Source: Alistipes sp. (lineage in GTDB: Bacteria; Bacteroidota; Bacteroidia; Bacteroidales; Rikenellaceae). From it: 64,000 nucleotides of DNA. Within the stretch, counting starts at the first letter, position 1, and each line of letters opens with the position of its first letter. The DNA lies in the NCBI GenBank assembly GCA_017629145.1, contig JAGBXR010000020.1, positions 1-64,000 on the forward strand, written 5' to 3'. The notes under the pieces were generated by a model. It ran no database searches. It saw only the letters and a program-made list of their open reading frames with translations, and was not told the DNA's origin. Shown one piece after another: positions 1 through 7,937 of this stretch. Position numbers and translations under genes: made by a program.

Positions 1-624
1 CAATTCTCCTTAGCTCAAGTATTGTGCGATATGCTAAAGGAAAAGGATGCTAAAGCTCAAATATTCCTAGAGCGACCTATTCCAACGGTAACGGATGACA
101 CGAAAGTTAAAAGGAGAAATAGATATATAGATATTCTAATCAAGATTGGTGATACCATATACCCCATAGAACTTAAATACGCTACTAAGGAAGATATGGT
201 ATATGACGATGGAGAGAAGATACTGACTACCACCCAAGGTGCTTATGATACACATCGTTTTGGATACTTGTATGATATCTTTCGTTTGGAATCTATTAGA
301 AAAGAGTTATCTAATAGCACAGACTTGAAGTTTGGTAGAGGCTTTGCGATTTTACTAACTAATGACAGTAATTATTACTTGGCTCCCACTAACGACAATT
401 ACAAAAATACCATAGACGGTACATTTAGAATACACGATAATAATATCATTGATTCAGAGATAAAGTGGAATATCAAAGAGGAAGATGCCAACTCTCATTG
501 GACAAGTAAATATCCATATAAGGTTAAGTTTACACTAGAAAAGAGACCTGTTTTGTTGTGGCGATATTACAAAAATGATGTGGTGACAAAATTCCCATTA
601 AAATATCTAATTAATACTATATAA
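1..624 (+). CDS. PD-(D/E)XK nuclease-like protein, 5' partial
   Basis: The reading frame is open from base 1, so the start lies upstream. The first ATG inside the window is at 22. A nuclease-like core is visible: an Asp in RYIDILIKIG followed 13 residues later by ELK, the D-x(n)-ExK arrangement of PD-(D/E)XK endonucleases. These motifs are seen; that the protein is a restriction enzyme or other defence nuclease is inference. Lysine, asparagine and AT-rich codons are much commoner than in the rest of the window, which suggests horizontal acquisition. It may be the end of a defence or mobile island. No specific family was recognised. Confidence 0.55.
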   Translation, partial: QFSLAQVLCDMLKEKDAKAQIFLERPIPTVTDDTKVKRRNRYIDILIKIGDTIYPIELKYATKEDMVYDDGEKILTTTQGAYDTHRFGYLYDIFRLESIRKELSNSTDLKFGRGFAILLTNDSNYYLAPTNDNYKNTIDGTFRIHDNNIIDSEIKWNIKEEDANSHWTSKYPYKVKFTLEKRPVLLWRYYKNDVVTKFPLKYLINTI

Positions 625-678
625 ATTTAGAAGAAACTCATATATCGAGTCTAAATTCTTTTGGTAGTGTCATACTGA

Positions 679-805
679 AATTTAGCGTCAGAGTGGTGCT
701 AATTTGGTGCCGATAAAGAGAAAGAGCGGATGGGCTGTACTTGGCGTACTGCTCATTCGCTCTTTGGATTGAGGTGCCGAAGTAGCACCGCTATCACGCT
801 AAATT
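679..805 (-). repeat. Structured 3'-UTR repeat, copy F (long form)
   Basis: This is a nested inverted repeat read on the minus strand, starting at the stop codon of the GGGtGRT gene. The outer arms are 679-688 and 796-805 (10 bp). An intermediate pair is 695-700 with 784-789. The inner stem is 721-735 with 751-765 and includes two G-U type pairs. The tip is GTAC (737-740), a five-base loop, then GTAC (746-749). In sense orientation it carries the blocks CTCAATC (773-767) and CTTTATCG (718-711), shared with the copies near 21.5 and 34.8 kb. It may also act as terminator between the convergent flanking genes. Confidence 0.75.
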
Positions 806-1802
806 AGTTCATTGCCTGCTGGATAGCTACTGCAATAGCCACAGTTGCACCTACCATTGGGTTGTTACCCATACCGAGGAAGCCCATCATCTCAACGTGT
901 GCTGGTACTGATGAAGAACCTGCGAACTGTGCGTCAGAGTGCATACGACCCATAGTGTCGGTCATACCATATGATGCAGGACCTGCGCCCATATTATCTG
1001 GGTGCAATGTACGGCCTGTACCACCGCCTGATGCTACAGAGAAGTACTTCTTACCTGCCAATGTACGCTCCTTCTTGTACGTACCTGCTACTGGGTGCTG
1101 GAAACGTGTTGGGTTAGTAGAGTTACCAGTGATTGATACATCTACATCCTCCTTCCACATAACTGCAACGCCCTCGCGAACATCGTCAACACCATAGCAA
1201 CGAACCTTTGAACGAAGACCATCAGAGTAGGGGATAGCAGCTACCTCCTTAACCTCGCCTGAGTAGTAGTCGAACTCTGTACGAACGTATGTAAAGCCGT
1301 TGATACGTGAGATGATCTGAGCTGCATCCTTACCCAAACCGTTGAGGATAACGCGCAATGGGTTCTTACGTACGCGGTTAGCCATCTCTGCGATCTTGAT
1401 AGCACCCTCTGCGGCAGCGAATGACTCGTGACCTGCGAGGAATGCGAAGCACTGTGTCTCCTCGCGGAGAAGACGTGCTGCGAGGTTACCGTGGCCTATA
1501 CCTACCTTACGATCCTCTGCTACTGAACCGTTGATGCAGAATGCCTGGAGACCCTCACCGATAGCCTCGGCAGCGTCAGCAGCGTTTGTGCAACCCTTCT
1601 TGATAGCGATAGCTGCGCCTACAACGTAAGCCCACTTTGCGTTCTCGAAGCAGATTGGCTGAGTCTCCTCACACATCTTGTAAGGGTCGATGCCCTTCTC
1701 GTCGCAGATAGCCTTTGCCTCCTCAACTGACTTAATACCATATTGTGCAAGCACAGCGTTGATTTTCTCGATTCTGCGCTCGTAGCTCTCAAATAATGCC
1801 AT
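804..1802 (-). CDS. GGGtGRT protein
   Basis: A 332-residue soluble protein containing the motif GGGTGRTLHPDN that names the GGGtGRT family (biochemical role unknown). ATG at 1802 is preferred over an in-frame TTG at 1814, because the protein then begins MALFESYERRIEKI. It lies 44 bases downstream of a NifU-like scaffold gene on the same strand. As far as I know the two families are often neighbours in anaerobes, so a role in Fe-S cluster handling is likely but inferred. There is no signal peptide or membrane segment. Its stop codon overlaps the outer arm of structured repeat copy F. Confidence 0.88.
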   Translation of the reverse strand: MALFESYERRIEKINAVLAQYGIKSVEEAKAICDEKGIDPYKMCEETQPICFENAKWAYVVGAAIAIKKGCTNAADAAEAIGEGLQAFCINGSVAEDRKVGIGHGNLAARLLREETQCFAFLAGHESFAAAEGAIKIAEMANRVRKNPLRVILNGLGKDAAQIISRINGFTYVRTEFDYYSGEVKEVAAIPYSDGLRSKVRCYGVDDVREGVAVMWKEDVDVSITGNSTNPTRFQHPVAGTYKKERTLAGKKYFSVASGGGTGRTLHPDNMGAGPASYGMTDTMGRMHSDAQFAGSSSVPAHVEMMGFLGMGNNPMVGATVAIAVAIQQAMN

Positions 1803-1846
1803 AATTTTTCTCAAATTTAATGGTTAATAACTCTATGAACGCTCCG

Positions 1847-2539
1847 TTACTCGTGACGTGGATCGATGTAGCGTGCAGCCTCCTTGAAGCGGCCGTACGA
1901 ACCCTTAGCCTTCTCCAAAGCCTCTGCTGGCTCGATGCCCTTCTTGATGAAGTCCATCATCTTGCCGAGGTGTACGAACTCGTAACCGATAACCTCGTCG
2001 TTTGCGTCGAGAGCCATACGTGTGCAGTAACCCTCTGCCATCTCGAGGTAGCGAGTACCCTTTGCGTTAGTGCCGAACATAGTACCTACCTGTGAGCGAA
2101 GACCCTTACCGAGATCCTCGAGTGAAGCACCGATTACGAGGCCGCCCTCAGAGAATGCTGACTGGGTACGACCGTAAACGATCTGCTTGAAGAGCTCGCG
2201 CATTGCTGTGTTGATAGCGTCGCATACAAGGTCAGTGTTCAAAGCCTCGAGGATAGTCTTGCCTGGAAGAATCTCTGAAGCCATCGCTGCTGAGTGAGTC
2301 ATACCAGAGCAACCGATAGTCTCTACCAATGCCTCCTCGATGATGCCATCCTTAACGTTGAGTGTGAGCTTGCAAGCGCCCTGCTGAGGTGCGCACCAGC
2401 CGATACCGTGTGTAAGACCAGAGATATCCTTGATCTCCTTTGCACGTACCCATTTGCCCTCCTCTGGAATAGGAGCCGACTCGTGGTTGGCACCCTTCTT
2501 CACGCAGCACATCTGCTGCACTTCGTGTGAGTAAATCAT
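1847..2539 (-). CDS. Iron-sulfur cluster assembly scaffold, NifU-like
   Basis: A 230-residue protein related to the NifU/IscU N-terminal scaffold fold. It has conserved cysteines in MCCVKK, GWCAPQQGACKL and IGCSGMTHSAA, which could hold a transient cluster, though the exact ligands are not certain. It is longer than IscU (about 130 residues), with a C-terminal extension. ATG at 2539 is well placed, about 110 bases below a minus-strand TACCTTTG box. It is followed by the GGGtGRT gene, and the two are probably cotranscribed. The role as scaffold is family knowledge; the client enzymes are unknown. Confidence 0.82.
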   Translation of the reverse strand: MIYSHEVQQMCCVKKGANHESAPIPEEGKWVRAKEIKDISGLTHGIGWCAPQQGACKLTLNVKDGIIEEALVETIGCSGMTHSAAMASEILPGKTILEALNTDLVCDAINTAMRELFKQIVYGRTQSAFSEGGLVIGASLEDLGKGLRSQVGTMFGTNAKGTRYLEMAEGYCTRMALDANDEVIGYEFVHLGKMMDFIKKGIEPAEALEKAKGSYGRFKEAARYIDPRHE

Positions 2540-2647
2540 AGCCTTTACCTTTTTAATTTATTGTATATAAGTAATTTAATAACTTGCTTTTCTCTTTCGT
2601 ATTTTTACTTAGTTTGCACTGCTGCAAACTTTATGCACAAATCGCGA

Positions 2648-2655
2648 CAAAGGTA
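2648..2655 (-). promoter_or_regulatory. Bacteroidota -7 box for the scaffold/GGGtGRT operon
   Basis: On the minus strand this reads TACCTTTG, matching the TAnnTTTG consensus of the primary sigma factor of Bacteroidota. At 19 bases upstream there is only TTGC (2675-2678), a weak match to TTTG. The position about 110 bases above the ATG is plausible. Confidence 0.4.
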
Positions 2656-2720
2656 CGAAAACAAATCGAATAAAGCAATTAAGAAGGTATTTGAATTTAT
2701 AATTTTTTTTAAGAATTATT

Positions 2721-2790
2721 TTTGGGGGACCAGGGGACCAAGGGACCAAAGCGAAGTCGCGGACAAAGGGGAGATGGTGTCTTCTCTGTG
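2721..2790. repeat. Direct repeat copy 1 flanking the four-helix gene
   Basis: About 70 bases nearly identical to 3434-3502. The shared part starts with TTTGGG and GGGGACC blocks, continues through AAAGCGAAGTCGCGGACAAA and ends in GTGTCTTCTCTGTG. It lies just beyond the stop codon of the broken four-helix-bundle gene. Only small substitutions and single-base indels separate the two copies. Confidence 0.85.
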
Positions 2791-2802
2791 ATCTCTCGGT
2801 CT

Positions 2803-3363
2803 CTACATTTTGTTTCTGACATTGAGTCTCACTTGCGTCATCTTCTCACGGAAACCACCCTCTTTAGCAAAGTTCTCGTTTACACGGTCGAGATATTTGT
2901 GAATCAACGATATTGCTTGCTTTATCAGTATTATTGTCATATTTGCTACAACCTCATCGCTTCGAGTCTCAGCAAGAGATACAAAATAGCGCGGGTCGCT
3001 ATTTTCCACGCCCAATTTTGCCATAGCCTTGGCTTCACTCGAATCAGGTTCCCACAGGTGCATATCGCGCACTCTCAAATAGTCATTAAAGTCTTCGTAC
3101 AACTCTAATAGGCTTGCACGCGCAACATTAAACAACTTAATTCCAGACTCTTTGGATGTGGCTAATGCAGCATAACCCTCAACAATATTTTGCTTTCCCG
3201 AACGCGCAGCTTGAACCATCTGATCATAAGTTCTATCCTTGCTACCTATGTACCTATTGCAAAAGTAATAGGTTAAATCGTATATTGCAACACTCTTTTG
3301 ATAGCAAAGAAGTCGTTAGTAATTAAGGTTCCAGGTTATAATACTGTTATTCGAAGAGTTCAT
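2803..3363 (-). pseudogene. Four-helix-bundle suffix protein, interrupted by in-frame TAA
   Basis: The intact downstream part (ATG at 3219, 138 residues) matches the four-helix-bundle/suffix family related to 23S rRNA intervening-sequence proteins: QAARSGKQNIVEG near the start and EGGFREKMTQVR near the end. Translating upstream in the same frame from ATG 3363 gives MNSSNNSIITWNLNY, a TAA at 3316-3318, then RLLCYQKSVAIYDLTYYF and YIGSKDRTYDQ, directly joined to the downstream part. That upstream stretch is typical of the family, so the gene appears to carry a nonsense mutation. No ATG, GTG or TTG lies between the TAA and 3219, so any product lacks the first helix. DNA flanks are repeated (2721-2790, 3434-3502). 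Confidence 0.75.
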
Positions 3364-3433
3364 AGTTTAGAATTTTATACGAAGATAACAACTATTTCGG
3401 TTGTGAGCAAATTTTTAATAACTAAAGAGTTTT

Positions 3434-3502
3434 TTTGGGATCAGGGGACCTAAGGGACCAAAGCGAAGTCGCGGACAAAGGGGAGATGGTGTCTTCTCTG
3501 TG
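3434..3502. repeat. Direct repeat copy 2 flanking the four-helix gene
   Basis: Second copy of the block at 2721-2790, on the other side of the four-helix gene. With the first copy it brackets about 0.64 kb, which looks like a duplicated or mobilised cassette. It runs directly into the low-complexity array at 3503-3597. Confidence 0.85.
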
Positions 3503-3597
3503 GTGTCTGTAGTCTCTGCGGTGGCTGCGGTCTCTGTAGTCTCTCGGTCTCTCGGTCTCTGCGGTCTCTGTGGTCTCTGAGGTCTCTGAGGTCTCAA
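3503..3597. repeat. Imperfect tandem repeat of GGTCTCTG-like units
   Basis: A run of degenerate 8-9 base units of the form TCTCTGNGG / GGTCTCTG. A short piece of the same motif (TCTCGGTCTCT) is also present next to repeat copy 1 at about 2793-2803. The reading frames it opens (poly Arg-Pro-Gln or Glu-Thr) are low-complexity artefacts. Confidence 0.8.
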
Positions 3598-3604
3598 TCC
3601 CCAA

Positions 3605-3640
3605 TATAAAAAAAGCGCTCGACCTTATGGTCGGGCGCTT
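3605..3640 (-). terminator. Intrinsic terminator of the beta-helix lipoprotein gene
   Basis: A 12-base stem (3613-3624 with 3629-3640, one G-T pair) with loop TTAT. On the minus strand it is followed by a run of T (the A run at 3608-3614). It sits 22 bases past the stop of the gene ending at 3663. Confidence 0.88.
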
Positions 3641-3662
3641 AACTACATTTGCTATGTGTTCA

Positions 3663-6600
3663 TTATTTAATTGTAGCATTTGCAATGTTAGATACTACAA
3701 GTGTTGATAGGTTCTCAGCTGTCAATGCAACACCATTCAAAGTACAATTTTCGAATGTAATTGCAGCACGAGGATCGATCTGGTGACCAGCCTCAAATGT
3801 ACAGTTTACATACTCAGTTGGAGCGTATGGACGTGAGAAGTTATAGCCGTTACCAGCGCCAAAAGTACAACCATCAAACTTAACGTTGCCGATAGTTTTA
3901 GCATATGATGTCCAGCCGCGGAAGATAGAGTTTGTAGCCTCAAGACCCTGACCGCTTGCCGAGTCGCAAGAGATAGTGTAAGTAGTACCTTCGAGACGTA
4001 CGTTCTCCAATACAACCTTCTCTGTGTGAGTTGCGCCCTTAACGAATACACCACGGAATGAGCCAGTCACCCAAAGGTTCTTGATAAGACCACCAGATGT
4101 GCAAATACCAGAATCCCAAGTGCCACCTGCACCCTTAACGTCAAGCTTGTGACCAGCACCATCGATACTCTGTCCCTCGTATACCAAGACACCAGTCTTA
4201 CCATAAGCGTTGCTCATATTTGCAGGATCAATCTTTAGATCTTTGCCGAAAGTTACATTGTATTCCTGAGCAAGAGCCGCTACCAAAGCATCACCAGTGT
4301 TAACTACATAAGAGTCGCCAATCTTGTAGACACCCTCACCTGCATACTCATAAACAGTACCGTTTACGCTAACCTGAGCACCAACCTTAGCACCGTAGCC
4401 ACGACCTACGAAACCATCGCAGTCAAATGCAGTTGCTGTTCTGCCATCAGCAGATGCACCAGCCAATACGCAAGTAGTAGAGCAATTCACAAGAGGAAGA
4501 ACATATTCTCCATTATCATCCTCATCCCAACCACCTGCGATACCACCTACGCGGTAGAGGTCATTGTCGTTACCTGCACGACCAGCGAGGACGCTGATAT
4601 TACCAGATGCTGTGCAGTTTGTGAACGAAGTGATTCTATATGTAAGACCAATGATACCACCAGCGTAGAACTGCTGTGCAGATACATTGATGTTTGAAGA
4701 GCAGTTCTCGAAAGTGGTCTCACCCTGGAGCTGACCTGCGATACCACCGATTGAGCTATTACCCTTAACGAAGCTACCCTCATTAGCATTAACAACCACA
4801 TTCTTCAATGATACCTTAGATGCATTACCACCAACAACACCACCGATACGACCAGCGCCAGCCTTCTCCATATCACCATCAATCTTAACATTGCCAGATA
4901 CAGTGATGTTCTCGATAACAGTCTCACCCTCGATGTTACCTACAAGAGCACCCATATGACCACCGGCCCAAGAAGCGTTGGCAATGAGCTTAAGGTCAAC
5001 ATTGTTGATTGTTAGGTTCTTAATAGTAGCATTTTCGGTATAACCGAAGAGACCTACATAACAGTCCTCCTCAGTACCGTGGTGCTTGAGGTTAGATATA
5101 GTGTGATTCTGACCATCGAAAGTACCATTGAATGTCTGCCAGTATCCGATAGGAGTCCAGTTTTCGTTCTTAAGGTCAATATCAGCAGTGAGGACTACAG
5201 TCTTGCCATCGAAGGTATTACCTGCATTTACATCATTAGCCAAAGCCTTCAAGTCAGCAGCTGTATTAACCTCGTATGCGCCATTTACATAGTATACGCC
5301 GTAGATATTATCATAAACCTGAACATACTCTACGCCATCGATAACAACCTTGCTACCAGCGCAGTTAGAAAGGGTGTAGCCACGACCTACATAACCTGCA
5401 TAGTCAAAAGCCTCAGCAACTGAGCCATCAGCGTTTGTTCCTGAAATAGTACCTTCGTAAGAACAGTTCTCGAGTGTGCAAACCTTAGTCTTGCCATCAG
5501 CCCAACCACCTGCGATACCACCTACGCGGTAGTGGTCGTTAGCACGGCCAGCACGGCCAGCAACAACGGCAACATCACCTGTTGTGTGGCAGTTTACGAA
5601 CTTAGAGTCACCAGCAGCGATACCGATAAGACCGCCAGCGAAGAACTTGTTAACAGTTACATTGATGTTAGAAGAGCAGTTCTCAAAGACCATCTTACCC
5701 TGAAGCTGACCAGCAAGAGCACCAGTATTATTATTTGCTGTAAGGTAGCTGCCTTTGTTCGCGATAACGTGAACATTCTTCATTGTCACATCACCGTAAG
5801 AGTTACCACCAGCAACAACCGCAACACGGCTTGCACCGTTAGCATCCTGTGTAGCGTAAACCTTGATATCACCCTTAACGGTTACGTTCTCGATGGTTGA
5901 AGTGCCCTCCAATGAGCCTGCAACAGCACCGATGTGACCCTGGCTGTGGTCGATATCCAAGCAAGCAACGTTGATATATACGTTCTCAAGTGTCAAATTC
6001 TTGACAGTTGCGTTCTTCGCATAACCAAGAAGACCCATATAGGCCTTGCCCTCCTTAGCCTCAGTCTCAACGATGTTAAGGTTCTTGATAGAGTGACCAT
6101 TACCATTGAATGTGCCAACGAAGTTATTTGCCTCTGTACCGATAGGAGCCCAAGGCTGATTGTCGAGGTCGATGTCTGCTGCCAATACGAAGTTTACAGG
6201 CTGCGCTGTAGCACGAGTTGTAGGATTATTTACGAAGTCTGCCAACCAAGCGAGATCTGCTGCAGAGTCAATAACTGCTGTAGTATTGCCATTCTCATCT
6301 ACAACTGTCTCAGGCTCTGTCTTGCTCTTACCATCCCAAATATCAACAACAAGCTCTTTCTCAGCGAAGTTATCATCGATAGTTACCTTGATCTCTGTAG
6401 CAGTTGTAAGAACGTTACCAACGATAGTTGTCAAGAAGTTACGCTGTACTGGGATCTCAGTGTTGAAGTGAGTCTCCTTGATAGGATTGCTGAACACATA
6501 CTCCTCGCCATTTTTCGTTGCAGTCTGATACACATTCATAGTGAAGTGGATGGGCGCCTGCTGCTCATTTGCAAGGATATAGTCAGTGAAGAGAGTCATA

Positions 6601-7478
6601 TGAGTGTGACGCTGAACACCATCCTTATTTGTAGCCTTCTTATTGTCGTAGTCCTCAGTGTAGAAGTGATTTGCAAGATTCAACTTGCATACGCCATCAT
6701 TGTATACACTGACATAATTCTCAGTCACGTACTCGCCGCCAATAGCACCTGTTACAGCGTTAAATGCGTTAGGGTGGTATGCGTCATAAGTTACAACTAC
6801 GGCTGCTGGATCAACATTAATATTGAGCTCTGCAAGGTCGGTAGCGATAACGCGAAGCTTACCATAAGGACGCTTAAGCTCCATATCCTGCGCAGCAGAG
6901 TTGCTGATAGTGATATCCTTAACAGCAAAATAAGCATCTGTACACTCGTCGTTGATACCGTCATTCTTGATTTTGATGTCGCCGAGGTTGTCGCCGATAA
7001 TGTGGTGCAAACCGAGATCATCCTGCACGTCGATTGCTGGGTTAGCATCTGCACCCTGCTCAACAAAGTCAGCGAAAACTACAAAACGGTAAGGACGACC
7101 AGGAACGAGTCGAAGATCGAATGCTACAGGCTCGTACTTGTCTACGATAATTACCTGACGATCCTTAACAGGAGTTGTCAAGTTGTCAGCATCGTATACC
7201 TCCAAAGAGTAACGGAGGTCTACATCTGTCCAATCAGTGCGCAATGCGTCAGCCTCATCACACAAATAGTCGATAGCACCGTATGCACTATCATAGCCAT
7301 ACTGAGTATTACCGCCTTCACCGTCAACGTCAGCAGCACGAGTGCCGAGCTCGGGAACGCCTACAGCAAGCTGGAAATCGACCTCACCGTCAACCACTGG
7401 GTTAACGATTTCGGGGTCGTTCTGGCACGATGCTAAACCTAGCACCAATGCCGCAAGAGCCAAAAATCTAGCTTTCAT
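3663..7478 (-). CDS. Large surface lipoprotein with duplicated beta-helix (GLUG-like) modules
   Basis: A 1271-residue secreted lipoprotein: signal peptide MKARFLALAALVLGLASC with lipid-acceptor Cys18. Residues about 30-370 form an N-terminal domain resembling the Bacteroidales DUF6562 region (tentative). Residues about 402-715 and 737-1055 are two copies of one module, each with an ADIDL...W.PIG opening, then FNGTFDGQNHTISNL-type turns, repeated G(A/G)(L/I)AG rungs and ENCSSNINV, typical of GLUG/parallel beta-helix proteins. A third beta-helix region ends the protein. The role is unknown; adhesin-like or carbohydrate-contacting surface functions are possible. It is likely monocistronic, with its own terminator. 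Confidence 0.85.
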   Translation of the reverse strand: MKARFLALAALVLGLASCQNDPEIVNPVVDGEVDFQLAVGVPELGTRAADVDGEGGNTQYGYDSAYGAIDYLCDEADALRTDWTDVDLRYSLEVYDADNLTTPVKDRQVIIVDKYEPVAFDLRLVPGRPYRFVVFADFVEQGADANPAIDVQDDLGLHHIIGDNLGDIKIKNDGINDECTDAYFAVKDITISNSAAQDMELKRPYGKLRVIATDLAELNINVDPAAVVVTYDAYHPNAFNAVTGAIGGEYVTENYVSVYNDGVCKLNLANHFYTEDYDNKKATNKDGVQRHTHMTLFTDYILANEQQAPIHFTMNVYQTATKNGEEYVFSNPIKETHFNTEIPVQRNFLTTIVGNVLTTATEIKVTIDDNFAEKELVVDIWDGKSKTEPETVVDENGNTTAVIDSAADLAWLADFVNNPTTRATAQPVNFVLAADIDLDNQPWAPIGTEANNFVGTFNGNGHSIKNLNIVETEAKEGKAYMGLLGYAKNATVKNLTLENVYINVACLDIDHSQGHIGAVAGSLEGTSTIENVTVKGDIKVYATQDANGASRVAVVAGGNSYGDVTMKNVHVIANKGSYLTANNNTGALAGQLQGKMVFENCSSNINVTVNKFFAGGLIGIAAGDSKFVNCHTTGDVAVVAGRAGRANDHYRVGGIAGGWADGKTKVCTLENCSYEGTISGTNADGSVAEAFDYAGYVGRGYTLSNCAGSKVVIDGVEYVQVYDNIYGVYYVNGAYEVNTAADLKALANDVNAGNTFDGKTVVLTADIDLKNENWTPIGYWQTFNGTFDGQNHTISNLKHHGTEEDCYVGLFGYTENATIKNLTINNVDLKLIANASWAGGHMGALVGNIEGETVIENITVSGNVKIDGDMEKAGAGRIGGVVGGNASKVSLKNVVVNANEGSFVKGNSSIGGIAGQLQGETTFENCSSNINVSAQQFYAGGIIGLTYRITSFTNCTASGNISVLAGRAGNDNDLYRVGGIAGGWDEDDNGEYVLPLVNCSTTCVLAGASADGRTATAFDCDGFVGRGYGAKVGAQVSVNGTVYEYAGEGVYKIGDSYVVNTGDALVAALAQEYNVTFGKDLKIDPANMSNAYGKTGVLVYEGQSIDGAGHKLDVKGAGGTWDSGICTSGGLIKNLWVTGSFRGVFVKGATHTEKVVLENVRLEGTTYTISCDSASGQGLEATNSIFRGWTSYAKTIGNVKFDGCTFGAGNGYNFSRPYAPTEYVNCTFEAGHQIDPRAAITFENCTLNGVALTAENLSTLVVSNIANATIK

Positions 7479-7937
7479 AATAGTTAAAAATTAAGTTAGT
7501 TAAAAAATGTTAATTATAAATTCGTTTTTTCAATTTCTGTCTCCTCTCTGCATACAGCCACATACGGCAAAGCCCACGCTATAAAGGTGGGTTAAGGTGT
7601 GGTGTATGTTTGTGTGAAGTTTGCTCGGTGTGCGCGTAACTACTTGGAAGATAGGATATTTCCCCCCCCCGTAGAATTCCTGAATTTAGGAAGTATCGCT
7701 ACCTTATGTGTGTAAGCCGAGCTCATTGTGTTTATTACATAAATATATAATGCAGAACAAATGTAGGGAATATCTACCAATCTACCAAATTTTTGTTGAT
7801 GATATTTTCGTTTACATTGGTACATTAGTCGCATCGGATTATCTTATACGTAGTTGCAATATTGCCCTATGAAAACGAACAACCCCACTCGGTTTCTGAT
7901 CGAATGGGGTTGCTTTAGGGTATAATTTTGGTCTATA
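7479..7937. other. Intergenic region with a nine-C tract
   Basis: 459 bases without a convincing gene. It contains a run of nine C at 7662-7670, a terminator at 7880-7912 belonging to the downstream receptor gene, and AT-rich sequence upstream of the lipoprotein gene. I found no clear TAnnTTTG promoter for the lipoprotein gene. Confidence 0.6.
7880..7912 (-). terminator. Terminator of the Oar-like receptor gene
   Basis: Stem 7880-7891 with 7901-7912 (CAACCCCACTCG against CGAATGGGGTTG, one mismatch). On the minus strand it is followed by TTCGTTTT. It lies 25 bases past the receptor stop codon. Confidence 0.75.

Noticed and set aside
3503..3597. Possible CRISPR array
   Set aside because: Units are 8-9 bases with no spacers of uniform length and no cas genes nearby.
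3415..3685. Minus-strand ORFs with ETTETAET or RPQRPQ repeats
   Set aside because: They are translations of the GGTCTCTG tandem array and overlap a terminator and another gene; low-complexity artefacts.
5934..7436. 500-residue plus-strand ORF
   Set aside because: It is fully antisense to the beta-helix lipoprotein gene, has no start context or family features, and arises from the biased codons of the real gene.
7880..7912. Copy of the structured 3'-UTR family
   Set aside because: A single ordinary hairpin without CTCAATC, CTTTATCG or the GTAC tip; treated as a plain terminator.
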